The notes beneath the pieces were generated by a model. The model was not told the DNA's origin. It ran no database searches and worked only from the letters and a program-made list of their open reading frames with translations. From Rhizobium sp. SL86 (lineage in GTDB: Bacteria > Pseudomonadota > Alphaproteobacteria > Rhizobiales > Rhizobiaceae), in the NCBI RefSeq assembly GCF_026672545.1, contig NZ_JAPPRJ010000001.1, positions 1,054,001-1,118,000 on the forward strand: a stretch of DNA of 64,000 nt, read 5' to 3'. The position numbers and the translations under genes were made by a program. This document shows positions 1-11,543 of this stretch, piece after piece. How positions within the stretch are numbered: position 1 is the first letter of the stretch; every line of letters starts with the position of its first letter.

Positions 1-2
1 AA

Positions 3-359
3 ACCACCGTTGCGAAAAAACGCCGCGGCAACCTGTTCACCCATGATTACAGCGCGGCCTATACCGTCCAGCGCGTCAGCGTGAAGACGGCGTGTTTTCC
101 GGAGAAGCTGGAAGCCATCCTGGCCCATATTGCGGTGAAGACCGGACGCAAGCCGGTCGTTACCTCCGGGCACCGCCCGCGATCGGGCACCTCGCAGCAC
201 AGCCACTGCCTGGCGGCCGACATCCGGGTGCCGGGCGTCTCCGACCGGGCAGTCGTCGCAGCCGCCTCCACCGCGCCGGGCATCGGCGGCATCGGCCGGT
301 ACTGCAACGGCATCATCCATGTGGACGTGGGGCCAAAACGCCGCTGGGTCTATTGCTAA
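3..359 (+). CDS. Peptidase M15-family (DUF882-like) protein, 5' end cut by window edge
   Basis: The frame is already open at the left edge and ends with TAA at 357-359, so only the C-terminal 118 residues are seen. They carry the zinc-ligand pattern of M15A/DUF882 D-Ala-D-Ala carboxypeptidase-like proteins: an S-x-H-x5-D arrangement in SQHSHCLAADIRV and a second H-x-D in IIHVDVG near the end. Members of this family cut or bind peptidoglycan stem peptides and are usually exported. The N-terminus, where a signal peptide would be, lies outside the window. It converges on murJ with a 7-bp gap. Function is inferred from the ligand motif only. Confidence 0.7.
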   Translation, partial: TTVAKKRRGNLFTHDYSAAYTVQRVSVKTACFPEKLEAILAHIAVKTGRKPVVTSGHRPRSGTSQHSHCLAADIRVPGVSDRAVVAAASTAPGIGGIGRYCNGIIHVDVGPKRRWVYC

Positions 360-366
360 AGCCTTT

Positions 367-1935
367 TCAGACTTTCGGCCGACGTTTCAGGTTGCGGCGG
401 ATCATGCCGAGATTGGCACCGCCGATGAGAAAGGCCGTGGCGAAGTAGACGACCATCGCGACACCGATCAGGGCAAACAGCGCCATCACCTGATGCAGGA
501 GACCGGTCTCCGGCGTCAGCCACGGACTGGCAAGCCCAAGCGCATAGGTCAGCGCCGCACACATCACGCCGGTCGAGACGAGCAGCAGGATGGTGCGCCT
601 CGCGAGCGCCCATTCCCATTTCAGATGGCCGCGCCAGAGCAGCGTCGAGAAGAGGAGGACCGTGTTGATCCAGCCGGCCGCCGCCTCGGCAGTGGCAATG
701 CCGCGTTCGGCGATCAGCGGGAAAAGCGAGATGGCGAGTGCCGAATTGACCACCACCGAGACGATGGTGAAGCGCATCGGCGTTCTGGTGTCCTCGCGGG
801 CATAAAATCCCGGCTGCAGCGCCTTGATCATCACGAAACCGGGGAGGCCCAGACCATAGATGGCGAGGATGGAGGCAACAACGGCAGTGTTATCGGCGCT
901 GAACGCACCACGTTCGTAAAGGACGCGAATAATGGCTTCGGAAAGAACCCACAGTCCCCCGGCGGCGGGAAGTGTCAGGAACAGCACGAATTCCAGCGAA
1001 CGGTTCTGGATGCCCTCGGCCTCCTTCATATGGCCGGCTTTCAGCGCACGGGCGAGTTCCGGCAACAGTACGACGCCGACGGCGACACCCACCACACCAA
1101 GCGGCAACTGGTAAATCCGGTCCGCATATTGAAGGGCAGCAATCGCGCCTTCCTTGCCGGATGCAATCGCCTGGCCGATGATCTGGTTGATCTGGGTAAT
1201 GCCGCCGGTGATCGCCGCCGGGACCGCGAGGATCAGCAGGCGTTTGACGTTCGGCGTCATCTTCGGCATGCGGAAGCGGATGCTGATGCCGGCACGGATG
1301 ACGCCGACATAGACGACGGCAAGCTGCAACACACCGGCCACCAGCACGCTCCAGGAGAGATACCAGGCGGTCTGCAGCGGATCGGCGCCATTCCAGAGCG
1401 CGTAGAACAGCACGCTGATCATCACGAGGTTCAGGAAGATCGGCGCGATGGCGGCAGCAAAAAAATGGTGCAGCGAATTCAACATGCCGCTCATCATGGC
1501 CGTCAGCGACATGCACATGAGATAGGGGAACATAACGATCGCCATGCGGATCGTCAGCGCCGTCTTTTCCGCATCATCGGCGAAACCCGGCGCGATGATG
1601 TAGCGCACCAGCAAAGGCATGGAGAGCTGCATGGCGATGGTGATGACCAGCAGCGCGGAAAACAGGACGCCGAACACCTCTTCGGAGAAACGCTTGGCGC
1701 CATCGACACCATTTGCCTCGATCTCCTTGGAAAACAGCGGCACGAAGGCGGCGTTGAAGGCGCCCTCGGCAAACAGGCGGCGGAAGAGGTTCGGAAACCG
1801 GAAGGCGGCGTAGAACACGTCTGCCATCGGCCCGGTGCCGAGAGCCGCCGCCATCAGCGTTTCGCGGGCAAAACCGAAGATTCGGCTGCCGAGCGTGGCG
1901 CCGCCGACGGTCGCGAACTTCTTGACGAGGCTCAT
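367..1935 (-). CDS. murJ: Lipid II flippase MurJ (MviN)
   Basis: The 522-residue protein has the length and hydrophobic pattern of MurJ, a 14-helix MOP-superfamily flippase that moves lipid II across the inner membrane for peptidoglycan synthesis. The N-terminus carries the charged residues expected for the central cavity: R18, R24, D39 and R52/R53, within segments such as [10 protein letters not shown] and [16 protein letters not shown]. The ATG overlaps the stop of glnD by four bases (ATGA), indicating translational coupling. From memory, the glnD-murJ pair is common in rhizobia. Confidence 0.96.
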   Translation of the reverse strand: MSLVKKFATVGGATLGSRIFGFARETLMAAALGTGPMADVFYAAFRFPNLFRRLFAEGAFNAAFVPLFSKEIEANGVDGAKRFSEEVFGVLFSALLVITIAMQLSMPLLVRYIIAPGFADDAEKTALTIRMAIVMFPYLMCMSLTAMMSGMLNSLHHFFAAAIAPIFLNLVMISVLFYALWNGADPLQTAWYLSWSVLVAGVLQLAVVYVGVIRAGISIRFRMPKMTPNVKRLLILAVPAAITGGITQINQIIGQAIASGKEGAIAALQYADRIYQLPLGVVGVAVGVVLLPELARALKAGHMKEAEGIQNRSLEFVLFLTLPAAGGLWVLSEAIIRVLYERGAFSADNTAVVASILAIYGLGLPGFVMIKALQPGFYAREDTRTPMRFTIVSVVVNSALAISLFPLIAERGIATAEAAAGWINTVLLFSTLLWRGHLKWEWALARRTILLLVSTGVMCAALTYALGLASPWLTPETGLLHQVMALFALIGVAMVVYFATAFLIGGANLGMIRRNLKRRPKV

Positions 1936-4772
1936 GCTTCGGCCCGGCTCTTGCGCGGCGCATTGTCGGCCGCGACGGCGGCCGGATCCGGCGCGATGAT
2001 GCCGGAGGGCATGCCGCGGCGCAATTCGTCCTCCTGCTCGGAGATCACCGTCTTCAGCCGCTGGACGATCGTGCCCTGGCGGTTTTCGTTGGTCACCTTC
2101 TGGCCGACGAGATCCGTCACGTAGAAGGTATCAATCACCTTTTCACCAAAGGTGGTGATGCGCGCCGAATGGATGTCGAGCGACAGATCCGCCAGCACCA
2201 CCGTCATGTCGGCGAGCAGGCCCGGACGGTCGAGACCTTCGACCTCGATCACGGTGAACTTGTTCGACAGCGTGTTGGAGATCGTCGCGGACGGGTGCAC
2301 GGTGAAGGTCTTGTTGCGCTTTTTCGCCTTGGCGCGGGTGGCAATCACTTCCGGCAGACGCTTTTTGCCGGCCAGCACGTCCTCGATCATGCGGCAGACG
2401 GTGGCGGCGCGGCGGAGTTCGTCCTCATCGTTCTGGAACTCGCGATTGATCAGGATGGTATCCAGCGCCCGCCCATCCGTCGTGGTGTAGATCTGCGCAT
2501 CGGCAATGTTTGCGCCTGCCGCCGCGCAGGCGCCGGCGATGATGGAGAGGAGACGCGGATGGTCGGGCGCCAGCACCGTGATTTCGGTGATCGCGCGGAA
2601 ACTGTCGGTGCGCACCATGGTGGCGAGCGCCTTGCCGGCCTTGTCCGCCTCGCGGATGAAATGCACATGCCGCACCTGATCTTCCAGCGCAACGGACAGG
2701 AGATAAGGCTGGTAATGCAGCCGCGAATAGGTCTTGCGGTCCTTCTGGCTCCATTCGACAAGCGCATTCGCCAGGGTCTCTTCCGCCGCCTTGGCGCGTT
2801 CCTTGCGCGAGACTTCGGAAAAACCGCCGGAGAGCAAAAGTTCCGTCTCGTAATAGAGCGTGCGCAGCAGCTGGCCCTTCCAGCCGTTCCAGACGCCGGG
2901 GCCGACAGCCCGGATGTCGCAGATCGTCAGGATCAGCAGCATCTTCAAGCGGTCGAGCGACTGCACCTTCTCGGCAAAATCAGTGATCGTCTTTCGGTCG
3001 TGCAGATCGCGGGTCTGCGCCACCATCGACATCAGGAGATGCTGGTCGATCAGCCAGGCGACGAGCTCCACCTGCTTCGGTTTCAGGCCGAAACGGGGCC
3101 CGAGCTTGCGGGCCACGCGGGCGCCGGCCACCGAATGATCCTCCGGGCGACCCTTGGCGATATCGTGCAGCAGAACCGCGACATAAAGCGCCTCGCGCTC
3201 TTCGATATTCGGCATCAGCTTGTTGGCCAGCGGATGTTCGTCGGCGAAACGACCCTTGTCGACATCGGACAGTGCCTCGACCGCGCGGATCAGGTGCTCG
3301 TCGACGGTGTAGTGATGATACATGCTGAACTGCATCATCGCGACGATCTTGCCGAATTCCGGGATGAAACGGCCGAGAACACCAGCCTCGTTCATGCGGC
3401 GCAGCGTGAGCGCCGGTTCAAGCCGCGATGTCAGGATCGACAGGAAAAGCCGGTTCGCCTCCGCATCCTCGCGCAGGTCGTCGTTGATGAGGGAAAGCCC
3501 GCGGGTGACCGCCTTCAGCGCATCCGGGTGGTATTCCAGGCCGTGCAGGTCCGCCACATGGAAAAGGCGGATGATGCTGACCGGATCCCGTTTGAAGACC
3601 TCCGGATCGGCCAGTGCGATGCGCCCCTGATCCTCGACGAATTCGGAGCTGCCTGGGATCTTGCGGACACGGCGGCGGAAGCGGGAGATGACACCCGTCA
3701 GCCCCGGTGCCGGTTTTGCCTGCTCCTCCTCGAGCGCCGAACACAGGATGCGGGTCAGGTCCCCGACATCCTTCGTCACCAGGAAATAATGTTTCATGAA
3801 ACGCTCGACCGAAGAGAGCGTCGCGCGGTTATGGTAACCAAGGCTTTCGGCGATCTCGCGCTGAATGTCGAACGACAGGCGCTCCTCGGCCTTGCCCGTC
3901 AGGAAGTGCATCTGGCAGCGAACGGCCCAGAGAAAATCCTCCGCCTTCTGGAACAGGCGCAATTCCTGGCGGGAAAGAACGCCGAGCTTGACCAGCTGCG
4001 CGGTATCACGCACGCGGTAATGATATTTGGCGATCCAGAACAGCGTCTGGATGTCGCGCAGGCCACCCTTGCCTTCCTTCACGTTGGGCTCGACCAGATA
4101 ACGGGTATCACCGGCCTTCTGGTGGCGCTGATCGCGCTCTGCCAGTTTCGCCAGAATGAAATCCTGCCCGCCATTGCTGACGATTTCCGCATCGAACCGC
4201 TTCTGCAATTCGTCGGCCAGCGCTGCATTGCCGCAGATCGGGCGCATCTCCAGGATGGCCGTACGGATCGTCATATCCTGTTTGGAAAGCGCGATGCATT
4301 CATCCACCGTGCGCGTGGCGTGACCGACCTTGAAGCCCAGGTCCCACAGAACATACAGCAGGAACTCGACCGCCTTGCGCATGTCCTCGGTATTCTTGGA
4401 CGGCAGAACGAACAGAAGATCGATATCGGATCCCGGTGCCAGCGTGCCGCGGCCATAACCACCAACGGCGGTGACAGACACTTTTTCGGCGGCGGCCTTG
4501 TAGAGGTGTTTCGTCACCGTCTCATAGATCGCGGCAATCAGCTGGTCCTGCACCCAGGAAATGCGTTCGGCGCAGTTCAGGCCGCTGCCATCCCTGGCCA
4601 ACAGTTCGCGGGCTTTTTCGCGTCCATCATTGCTGGCGCGACGGAAGAGCGGCAAAAGGGCGGCGCGCATTTCCAGCAGCTTCATCGAACCGCGCTTCAG
4701 GATGGCCTCGCAATCCCGGCGCAGGCCGTCGACGTCCAGCAGTTCGGTAAAATCGATTTCTTGTCTTGCCAT
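1932..4772 (-). CDS. glnD: Bifunctional PII uridylyltransferase / uridylyl-removing enzyme GlnD
   Basis: GlnD adds UMP to PII proteins when glutamine is low and removes it when glutamine is high. The order of parts is seen clearly: a nucleotidyltransferase domain with GGYGRG followed by D116 and D118 (SDIDLLF), an HD hydrolase domain with YHHYTVDEH and LLHDIAKG, then two C-terminal ACT domains, the second starting near [17 protein letters not shown] chose ATG at 4772 (946 residues), preceded by AGGAAG; a GTG at 4820 would add 16 residues of unlikely sequence. It is the first gene of a pair with murJ. Together with rpoN and ptsN it places several nitrogen-control genes in this window. Confidence 0.96.
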   Translation of the reverse strand: MARQEIDFTELLDVDGLRRDCEAILKRGSMKLLEMRAALLPLFRRASNDGREKARELLARDGSGLNCAERISWVQDQLIAAIYETVTKHLYKAAAEKVSVTAVGGYGRGTLAPGSDIDLLFVLPSKNTEDMRKAVEFLLYVLWDLGFKVGHATRTVDECIALSKQDMTIRTAILEMRPICGNAALADELQKRFDAEIVSNGGQDFILAKLAERDQRHQKAGDTRYLVEPNVKEGKGGLRDIQTLFWIAKYHYRVRDTAQLVKLGVLSRQELRLFQKAEDFLWAVRCQMHFLTGKAEERLSFDIQREIAESLGYHNRATLSSVERFMKHYFLVTKDVGDLTRILCSALEEEQAKPAPGLTGVISRFRRRVRKIPGSSEFVEDQGRIALADPEVFKRDPVSIIRLFHVADLHGLEYHPDALKAVTRGLSLINDDLREDAEANRLFLSILTSRLEPALTLRRMNEAGVLGRFIPEFGKIVAMMQFSMYHHYTVDEHLIRAVEALSDVDKGRFADEHPLANKLMPNIEEREALYVAVLLHDIAKGRPEDHSVAGARVARKLGPRFGLKPKQVELVAWLIDQHLLMSMVAQTRDLHDRKTITDFAEKVQSLDRLKMLLILTICDIRAVGPGVWNGWKGQLLRTLYYETELLLSGGFSEVSRKERAKAAEETLANALVEWSQKDRKTYSRLHYQPYLLSVALEDQVRHVHFIREADKAGKALATMVRTDSFRAITEITVLAPDHPRLLSIIAGACAAAGANIADAQIYTTTDGRALDTILINREFQNDEDELRRAATVCRMIEDVLAGKKRLPEVIATRAKAKKRNKTFTVHPSATISNTLSNKFTVIEVEGLDRPGLLADMTVVLADLSLDIHSARITTFGEKVIDTFYVTDLVGQKVTNENRQGTIVQRLKTVISEQEDELRRGMPSGIIAPDPAAVAADNAPRKSRAEA

Positions 4773-4973
4773 GTCTTCCTGCCGCTGCGCCCCCGGTCGC
4801 TCCAGCCATTGCACCGCCACCTTGCACGGAGGTTTCAGGTTGGAACAAAACTCATTCGGATCGGATCACTGTGGCACAGTTCAGCCCGATCCCTTTCAAT
4901 GCGGTTGATGGTATGATCCGCATCGGGTCTGCAAGTCAACTTTTGCTGCCCGTGGTTTCCGAGCTGTTACCGG

Positions 4974-5969
4974 TCATGCCTGCCGCCGCAGCGCCCGCCA
5001 CTGCGACGGGCTGGTGCCGGTCACCCGGCGAAACTCGCGATTAAAGTTGGATTTGGTGGAAAAGCCGCAATCGAACATCACCGTGGTCAGCGGTTTGTCG
5101 CTCTCCTCCAGCAGGCGGCAGGCCTCGGCGATCCGACGATCATTCACGAATTGCGACACGTTGAGGCCGGTCGCGCGATTGATGACGGAGGAGACATCGC
5201 GGGCGGGCATTCCCGCCTTTCGCGCCAGCCGGGCCAGGCTGAGATTTTCCTGCGCGTATAGCGCATTGGCTTCCAGCGCCTCGCGGATGTGCTGGAGGGC
5301 CGCTTCATCCTCCGGCGAGGTGTGGCGGGCCGTCTTTTGTGCCTCAGACGGCGAGACAACCTCCCGCTCCGGCCAGAGGTAATAGATGCCGGTAATGACA
5401 ATGGCGCCGATGTTCATGCCCGTCACTGCCATCGGCACATAATCATTGCCGTAGAAAAAGGTGAAGACCGACAAAAGTGCATCGGTGAACGCAAAAAAGA
5501 CCAGCAGGATGGCGGTCACCCGTGCTGCCCGAACGACGGCCGATATTTTCTGCAGCGCCGGCTCGGTGATCTCGTCCTGCACCGTCAAACGCCAGATCGC
5601 TACCGCATAACCCAGGAAAGTTACAAGCAGCAGCGGATCGACAAACCAGGGCGCAAAGGCAACCCCGGTCGCCAGCAACAGCGGCGGGAGGATATGCGGC
5701 CAGGGCCGTGCGACCGGCGTCGATGACAGCGCACGGAAGGTGAGATAGGCGAGCGGCGGCATGATCGCAGCCGTCACCGGCTGCACCAGCATCAGGGGCG
5801 CCACGCCATAACCGAAACGCAGGCCGATGATCATGCCCTGCAGGGCATAAAGGCAGAGGAAGGCCATGAGGTAACGCCGCGATCCCGGCGCTTCCACACC
5901 TTTGAGATTGCGGTACAGGATCAGCGCGACGACGAGGCCGGCGATGAATGGCAGAGGAACGGAAAGCAA
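4974..5969 (-). CDS. AraC-family regulator with N-terminal multi-helix membrane domain
   Basis: The first ~200 of 331 residues form about seven hydrophobic helices. After a linker, the last ~100 residues are an AraC double helix-turn-helix, with the family's closing signature around FDCGFSTKSNFNREFRR. Proteins of this build are thought to sense a ligand or membrane state and act on DNA directly. No ATG or GTG is in frame upstream. The best start is TTG at 5969, with AAGG eight bases before it. A 12-bp perfect tandem repeat sits immediately upstream. The gene lies between mutS and glnD, which I recall as adjacent in Sinorhizobium, so it is probably an insertion. Target genes are unknown. Confidence 0.82.
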   Translation of the reverse strand: MLSVPLPFIAGLVVALILYRNLKGVEAPGSRRYLMAFLCLYALQGMIIGLRFGYGVAPLMLVQPVTAAIMPPLAYLTFRALSSTPVARPWPHILPPLLLATGVAFAPWFVDPLLLVTFLGYAVAIWRLTVQDEITEPALQKISAVVRAARVTAILLVFFAFTDALLSVFTFFYGNDYVPMAVTGMNIGAIVITGIYYLWPEREVVSPSEAQKTARHTSPEDEAALQHIREALEANALYAQENLSLARLARKAGMPARDVSSVINRATGLNVSQFVNDRRIAEACRLLEESDKPLTTVMFDCGFSTKSNFNREFRRVTGTSPSQWRALRRQA

Positions 5970-5980
5970 ATGCGCCGCCT

Positions 5981-6004
5981 TGAGATCTGAAATGAGATCT
6001 GAAA
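5981..6004. repeat. Two perfect 12-bp tandem repeats upstream of the AraC gene
   Basis: TGAGATCTGAAA occurs twice back to back, each copy containing the palindrome AGATCT. The array ends 11 bp before the TTG start and abuts the Shine-Dalgarno-like AAGG of the AraC gene (minus strand). A period of about one helical turn fits side-by-side binding of a regulator, but this is inference. If translation began further upstream, the repeat would encode ISDL twice in frame. Confidence 0.6.
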
Positions 6005-6093
6005 CATGATCGAGGTCGCCATTACCATGTTCCAGGCCGATGCGCAGGGGTGAAAAGCATCTCCCTTGTGACCCTTCGAAGGGGTCTTCGCAC

Positions 6094-8826
6094 CTACCCC
6101 AATTGCTTCTTCAGCGCATAGAGCGCATCCAGCGCCTCGCGCGGGGTCATGTCATCCGGATTGATCGCCTTCAGCGCCTCCTCCACCTTGGAAGGACCAC
6201 GCTTTTCCTGCTCCTTGCGCACCGCCACCTGAAACAACGGCAGGTCGTCGATCAGCTGGCTCGCCGGGTTCTTGCGGTCGGCGTCTTCCAGCTTGTTCAA
6301 AACGTCGCGCGCGCGCGAAACGACGGCCTCCGGCAGGCCGGCAAGTTTCGCCACCTGAATACCGTAGGAACGATCTGCCGCCCCCGGCCCCACCTCGTGC
6401 AGGAAGATGACGTCGCCATCCCATTCCTTCACCCGCATCGTCGCGTTCGAAAGCCGGTTCAGCTTCTCAGACAGCGCCGTCAGCTCATGGAAATGGGTGG
6501 CAAAGAGGCCGCGGCAGCGGTTTGCCTCGTGCAGATGTTCCACCGCCGCCCAGGCAATGGACAGGCCATCAAATGTGGCGGTGCCGCGCCCGATCTCGTC
6601 GAGGATGACCAGCGAGCGGTCGGTTGCCTGGTTGAGGATCGCCGCCGTCTCGACCATTTCCACCATGAAGGTCGAACGCCCGCGCGCCAGATCGTCGGAG
6701 GCACCGACGCGGGAAAACAGCCGGTCGACCACGCCGATCTGCGCGCGGCTTGCCGGAACGAAAGAGCCCATCTGCGCCAGGATGGCGATCAGCGCATTCT
6801 GGCGCAGGAAGGTCGATTTACCGCCCATGTTCGGACCGGTCAGCAGCCACAGCGCGCCGAACCCGCCATCGACCTTCGGCGAGAGGTCGCAGTCATTGGC
6901 GATGAAGGTGCCGGAGGACTGGCGGCGCAGCGCCTGTTCCACCACCGGATGCCGCCCGCCCTCAATCGAGAACTGGCGGGAACCGTCCACATCCGGTCGG
7001 CAGTAGTTCCATTCCTCGGCGAGAAGGGCGAGGCCCGCCGCGACATCGATCACCGCAAGCGCCCGGGCGCCGGCCTTGATCGCATCGGCAGCGGCCAGCA
7101 CGGCTTGCGTCATCTTGTCGAAGGCATCGAGTTCGATGGTCAGCGCCTGGTCGGCGGCATTGGCAATGCGGCTTTCGAGATCGGCCAGCTCCGTCGTGGT
7201 AAACCGCATGGCATTCGCCATGGTCTGGCGATGGATGAAGCGCGCCTTGGCGTCCGGCGTGTCGGTCATCGGCCCGGCATTGCCGGCCGTCACCTCGATG
7301 AAATAACCCAGCACATTGTTGTGCTTGATCTTCAGCGACTTGATGCCCGTCTCGTCGGCATATTGCAGCTGCAGGCCGGCAATCACCCGGCGTGACTGGT
7401 CGCGCAGCGCCCGCACCTCATCGAGTTCCGGGAAGGCGCCGTCGCGCACGAAACCGCCATCGCGCTTCAGAAGCGGCATCTCGTCCGACAGTGTTTCGGC
7501 CAGTAACTGCTCCACTGACAGCGGCAGTGCCCGAAGATCGGTCAGCGCCGCCGCCAGTTCCTCCGGCAGCAGCGCCGGCGCCAGAAGGTCCGAAACCCGT
7601 CGGGCGGCAGACAACCCCTGGCGGATGCAATCGAGATCGCGCGGACCGCCCCGGTCGAGCGCGAGACGCGACAGAGCCCGCGGCATGTCGGGCACATGCT
7701 TCAGGGCTGCGCGCAGGTCGCCGCACAGCGAAGGCTCGTCGATCAGGAAGGCGACGCTGTCGAGACGGCGGTTGATGTTGTCCGGATCGGTGAGCGGCGA
7801 CATCAGCCGCTCGGAGAGCAGGCGCGCCCCACCGCCGGTGACGGTGCGGTCGATCGCCTTCAGCAGCGAACCGTCACGATCCCCCGACAGCGTGCGGGTG
7901 AGCTCCAGATTGGCGCGTGTCGCCGGATCGATGAAGAGGGTGGAAGCACCGCTTTCACGCTCCGGGGCGCTGAGCGGCGGGCGCTCGGCGATCTGCGTCT
8001 TTTCCACATAGGCGACGGCGGCCGCCGCGGCCGCAAGTTCCGCGCGAGAAAACGTGCCGAAGCCATCGAGCGTTCCGACACCGAAATAGCGGGTGATCCG
8101 GCTTTCGGCTGTCGCACTGTCAAACAGCACGCCCGGCTGCGGCACGGCGATACGGCCGAGAATGTCGAAGGTCGCCTTCAGGTCGGGATCGTGAAAAACG
8201 GTGTCCGGCACGATCAGTTCGCGCGGTTCGATGCGCAGGATATCGGCCAGGAGACGCAGCGGCGTCGTTTCCGCCAGCCGGAAGACGCCGGTGGAAATGT
8301 CGATCCAGGCCAGCGCCATCTGTGCCTCGGCGCCGCCGCGAATGCGGGCGAGCGCCATGAGATAGTTGGATTCAGACGGTGACAGCAGCTTTTCTTCCGT
8401 CAGCGTGCCAGGCGTGACGAGCCGCACGACATCGCGCTTGACGACGGATTTCGAACCGCGCTTCTTCGCCTCAGCCGGATCTTCCACCTGCTCGCAGACG
8501 GCGACCCGGAAGCCGAGCGAAATCAGCTTCTGCAGATAATCGTCCGCCGCATGGATCGGCACGCCGCACATGGGGATATCGAAGCCCATATGCTGGCCGC
8601 GCTTGGTGAGCGTGATGCCGAGCGCACGGGCGGCCTCCACGGCATCTTCGAAGAAGAGCTCGTAGAAATCGCCCATGCGATAAAAGAGCAGCGAATCCGG
8701 ATTGTTCGCCTTGATCTCGATATACTGCTCCATCATCGGGGTCGCCGTCGCGCGGCTCTCCGGCGAGATGAGTTCTGCCGTATTCAAGGCTTCTGATGTA
8801 AGGCGTTCCAAGAGCGTTCCGGCCAT
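6094..8826 (-). CDS. mutS: DNA mismatch repair ATPase MutS
   Basis: MutS binds mismatches and recruits MutL. The mismatch-binding domain is seen near the N-terminus in [18 protein letters not shown] (the F-x-E reading motif family), followed by clamp and lever regions. The ATPase has Walker [10 protein letters not shown], Walker [11 protein letters not shown] and the helix-turn-helix dimer region at the C-terminus. I chose ATG at 8826 (910 residues), where sequence similar to rhizobial MutS as I recall it begins; it has no strong ribosome-binding site. The frame stays open upstream to 8979, but that part looks non-coding. It is divergent from the malic enzyme gene, with about 100 bp shared. 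Confidence 0.95.
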   Translation of the reverse strand: MAGTLLERLTSEALNTAELISPESRATATPMMEQYIEIKANNPDSLLFYRMGDFYELFFEDAVEAARALGITLTKRGQHMGFDIPMCGVPIHAADDYLQKLISLGFRVAVCEQVEDPAEAKKRGSKSVVKRDVVRLVTPGTLTEEKLLSPSESNYLMALARIRGGAEAQMALAWIDISTGVFRLAETTPLRLLADILRIEPRELIVPDTVFHDPDLKATFDILGRIAVPQPGVLFDSATAESRITRYFGVGTLDGFGTFSRAELAAAAAAVAYVEKTQIAERPPLSAPERESGASTLFIDPATRANLELTRTLSGDRDGSLLKAIDRTVTGGGARLLSERLMSPLTDPDNINRRLDSVAFLIDEPSLCGDLRAALKHVPDMPRALSRLALDRGGPRDLDCIRQGLSAARRVSDLLAPALLPEELAAALTDLRALPLSVEQLLAETLSDEMPLLKRDGGFVRDGAFPELDEVRALRDQSRRVIAGLQLQYADETGIKSLKIKHNNVLGYFIEVTAGNAGPMTDTPDAKARFIHRQTMANAMRFTTTELADLESRIANAADQALTIELDAFDKMTQAVLAAADAIKAGARALAVIDVAAGLALLAEEWNYCRPDVDGSRQFSIEGGRHPVVEQALRRQSSGTFIANDCDLSPKVDGGFGALWLLTGPNMGGKSTFLRQNALIAILAQMGSFVPASRAQIGVVDRLFSRVGASDDLARGRSTFMVEMVETAAILNQATDRSLVILDEIGRGTATFDGLSIAWAAVEHLHEANRCRGLFATHFHELTALSEKLNRLSNATMRVKEWDGDVIFLHEVGPGAADRSYGIQVAKLAGLPEAVVSRARDVLNKLEDADRKNPASQLIDDLPLFQVAVRKEQEKRGPSKVEEALKAINPDDMTPREALDALYALKKQLG

Positions 8827-8930
8827 TTTCTGTTGCACGGTCAGGTCGGCGACTCTATCGATTATTCCCCCGACAATACAACAGAGCGTGTCCGCCCTTG
8901 GCCGGATGCCCACAACATGCTGGAGGAGAC

Positions 8931-11228
8931 ATGGTGAAGGACAGCCGCACCCCCGAGGGGGCAACGCGCAAGCGTGCATCGGTGACGGAGCAGGAGGCGC
9001 TTGATTTCCACAGCACCGGCCGCCCCGGCAAACTCGAAATCATGCCGACGAAACCGATGGCGACGCAGCGCGACCTGTCGCTCGCCTATTCGCCGGGCGT
9101 GGCCGTCCCGGTGAAGGCCATCGCCGCCGATCCGGCGACCGCCTATGACTACACGACGCGCGGCAACATGGTGGCCGTGATCTCCAACGGCACCGCTATT
9201 CTCGGCCTCGGCAATTTGGGCGCGCTCGCTTCCAAGCCGGTGATGGAGGGCAAATCCGTCCTCTTCAAGCGCTTCGCTGACGTCGATTCCATCGATCTCG
9301 AGGTCGACACGGAAAATGTCGACGAGTTCATCAACTGCGTGCGCTATCTCGGCCCCTCCTTCGGCGGCATTAATCTCGAAGACATCAAGGCGCCGGAATG
9401 CTTCATCATCGAAAGCCGCCTGCGCCAGCTGATGGACATCCCGGTCTTTCATGACGACCAGCACGGCACCGCGATCATCGCCGCCGCAGGCCTCATCAAC
9501 GCGCTGGAACTGACGGGTCGCGACCTGAAGACGACGAAGCTCGTTTGCAACGGCGCGGGTGCCGCCGCCATCGCCTGTATCGAGCTCATCAAGGCGATGG
9601 GTTTCAACCCGGAGAACATCATTCTCTGCGATACCAAGGGCGTGATCTACCAGGGCCGCACCGAAGGCATGAACCAGTGGAAGAGCGCACATGCGGTAAA
9701 GACCGACCGGCGCACGCTCGAAGAGGCGATGAAAGGTGCCGACGTGGTGTTCGGCCTGTCGCAGAAGGGCGCCTTCTCGGAAGAGATGATCCGCTCCATG
9801 GCGGACCGGCCGATCATCTTCGCCATGGCCAATCCGGATCCGGAAATCACGCCGGAGGAAGTGGCGCGCATCCGCGACGACGCGATCATGGCGACCGGCC
9901 GGTCGGACTATCCGAATCAGGTCAACAACGTCCTCGGTTTTCCCTACATCTTCCGCGGCGCGCTCGACGTACGGGCGCGGCAGATCAATGATGCGATGAA
10001 GATCGCGGCGGCCGAGGCGCTGGCGAACCTTGCGCGCGAGGACGTGCCGGACGATGTGGCCGCCGCCTATCAGGGCGTGCGCCCGCGCTTCGGACCGCAA
10101 TACATCATTCCGGTGCCCTTCGACCCGCGTCTCATTTCGGCCATTCCGGTGGCCGTCGCGAAGGCCGCCATCGAAAGCGGCGTCGCGCGACGGGTGATCG
10201 AGGATCTCGGCGCCTATGGCCGTGAGCTGTCCGCCCGCCGCGATCCGATCGCCGCCACCACGCAAGGCATCTACGAGCAGGTGCGCCGCCGGCCGAAGCG
10301 TGTCGTATTTGCCGAGGCGGAAGAAGAGCAGGTTATGCGCGCCGCCGTTTCCTTCATCACGCAGGGGCTCGGCACGGCCATCCTGCTCGGCCGCGACGAC
10401 GTGATCCGCACCACGGCGGAACGCGCCGGCATCGAACTCGATCGCCCCGGCATCGAGATCGTCAATGCCCGCCTGTCGACCCGCGTGGAGGCCTATATCG
10501 ATTACCTCTATGCCCGCCTTCAGCGGGAAGGTTACCTGCAACGCGACGTGCAGCGCCTGATCCACAACGACCGTAACCACTTTGCCGCCTGCATGGTGGC
10601 CTTGGGTGATGCGGATGCCATGGTGACCGGCACGACCCGCAATTATGCAACGGCACTGTCCGATGTCCGCCGCTGCATCGATGCCAAGCCCGGCCACAAG
10701 GTGATCGGCGTGTCCATCGTCGTCTCGCGCGGACGGACGGTCTTCGTGACGGATACCGCCGTGCACGACATGCCAAGCGCCGAAGATCTGGCGGACATTG
10801 CCTGCGAGGCCGCACGCATGGCGCGGCGCATGGGCTACGAGCCGCGGGTGGCACTGCTTGCCTATTCCACCTTCGGCCAGCCGCGCGGCGAACGCTCGGA
10901 GCGCGTCCGCGAGGCCGTCAAGATCCTCGACCAGCGCCGCCTGGATTTCGAATATGACGGGGAAATGGGCGCCGATATCGCGCTGAGCGCTGCCCGGATG
11001 GAGCAGTATCCGTTCTGCCGCTTGTCCAACACCGCCAATGTGCTGGTGATGCCGGCAATCCATTCGGCGGCGATTTCGACCCGCATGCTGGAAGAGCTGG
11101 GTGGCTCGACGCTGATCGGCCCGCTGCTCGTCGGCCTCGACAAGTCGGTGCAGATCACCTCAATGGGGGCGAAGGACAGCGACATCCTGAACATGGCGGC
11201 GATTGCCGCCTATAATGCCTCCATGTGA
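8931..11228 (+). CDS. maeB: NADP-dependent malic enzyme with C-terminal phosphotransacetylase-like domain
   Basis: The enzyme decarboxylates malate to pyruvate. The first ~430 residues are a MaeB-type malic enzyme, with SPGVAVPV near the start, FHDDQHGTA and a nucleotide-binding stretch around [15 protein letters not shown]. Residues from ~440 resemble phosphate acetyltransferase, a fusion typical of alphaproteobacterial malic enzymes in which the tail is thought to be regulatory. Start: ATG at 8931 follows GGAGGAG at the right distance. At 765 residues it is full length. In Sinorhizobium two such enzymes (dme, tme) exist; neighbours mutS and olsB favour the tme orthologue, from memory of gene order. 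Confidence 0.93.
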   Translation: MVKDSRTPEGATRKRASVTEQEALDFHSTGRPGKLEIMPTKPMATQRDLSLAYSPGVAVPVKAIAADPATAYDYTTRGNMVAVISNGTAILGLGNLGALASKPVMEGKSVLFKRFADVDSIDLEVDTENVDEFINCVRYLGPSFGGINLEDIKAPECFIIESRLRQLMDIPVFHDDQHGTAIIAAAGLINALELTGRDLKTTKLVCNGAGAAAIACIELIKAMGFNPENIILCDTKGVIYQGRTEGMNQWKSAHAVKTDRRTLEEAMKGADVVFGLSQKGAFSEEMIRSMADRPIIFAMANPDPEITPEEVARIRDDAIMATGRSDYPNQVNNVLGFPYIFRGALDVRARQINDAMKIAAAEALANLAREDVPDDVAAAYQGVRPRFGPQYIIPVPFDPRLISAIPVAVAKAAIESGVARRVIEDLGAYGRELSARRDPIAATTQGIYEQVRRRPKRVVFAEAEEEQVMRAAVSFITQGLGTAILLGRDDVIRTTAERAGIELDRPGIEIVNARLSTRVEAYIDYLYARLQREGYLQRDVQRLIHNDRNHFAACMVALGDADAMVTGTTRNYATALSDVRRCIDAKPGHKVIGVSIVVSRGRTVFVTDTAVHDMPSAEDLADIACEAARMARRMGYEPRVALLAYSTFGQPRGERSERVREAVKILDQRRLDFEYDGEMGADIALSAARMEQYPFCRLSNTANVLVMPAIHSAAISTRMLEELGGSTLIGPLLVGLDKSVQITSMGAKDSDILNMAAIAAYNASM

Positions 11229-11245
11229 GCGTTCTTGCTGACTGA

Positions 11246-11285
11246 CCCCATGTGGGCTAGGATTTTCTCCAAAGCCCACATGGGG
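11246..11285 (+). promoter_or_regulatory. Perfect 13-bp inverted repeat in the toxin-antitoxin leader (probable operator)
   Basis: CCCCATGTGGGCT at 11246-11258 is exactly mirrored by AGCCCACATGGGG at 11273-11285, with 14 bp between. The right arm ends six bases before the antitoxin ATG. Each arm is itself nearly palindromic (CCCAtgTGGG). A weaker third match, CTCCATGTGAGC, covers the maeB stop region at about 11218-11229. Phd-type antitoxins bind palindromes at their own promoter, so an autoregulatory operator is the likely role. A 13-bp RNA stem occluding the ribosome-binding site is the alternative. Confidence 0.6.
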
Positions 11286-11291
11286 AACGCC

Positions 11292-11543
11292 ATGAAGACG
11301 GTCAGCCTGCAGGAAGCCCGTTCAGACCTGCCTCGCCTGGTGGACGAGGCGGCAAATGGCAAAGCTTTTGTCATCGAAAAGGACGGGAAGCCGGTGGTGA
11401 AGGTGGTTCCCGTTGAGGAGAAACCCGTTTCTAAGTCCAAGCGGCGGCTTGGCTTCCTTGAAGGGCGTTTCCCGGTACCTGACGATTTCGATCGCATGTT
11501 TGCCAGGGAGATCGAGGAGATGTTCTACGGCGAGCCGAAATGA
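11292..11543 (+). CDS. Type II antitoxin, Phd/YefM family
   Basis: This small protein (83 residues) starts MKTVSLQEARSDLPRLVDEA and continues with FVIEKDGKPVVKV, the standard Phd/YefM DNA-binding fold. The C-terminal part (LGFLEGRFPVPDDFDRM onward) is the toxin-binding tail, typical of antitoxins paired with PIN toxins. The ATG at 11292 is preferred over the upstream ATG at 11280 because the family begins at the MKTV strand and GGGGAA precedes it. It overlaps the toxin start by four bases. It should neutralise the toxin and repress the operon through the inverted repeat just upstream. Confidence 0.88.
   Translation: MKTVSLQEARSDLPRLVDEAANGKAFVIEKDGKPVVKVVPVEEKPVSKSKRRLGFLEGRFPVPDDFDRMFAREIEEMFYGEPK

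Noticed and set aside
319..2124. A 601-codon open frame opposite murJ
   Set aside because: Same reason: antisense shadow with H/R/D-rich composition and no motif.
2169..4916. A 915-codon open frame on the plus strand opposite glnD
   Set aside because: It is the mirror of a high-GC coding gene. Its translation is rich in R, H, D and Q with no domain pattern, while the minus strand encodes clear GlnD motifs.
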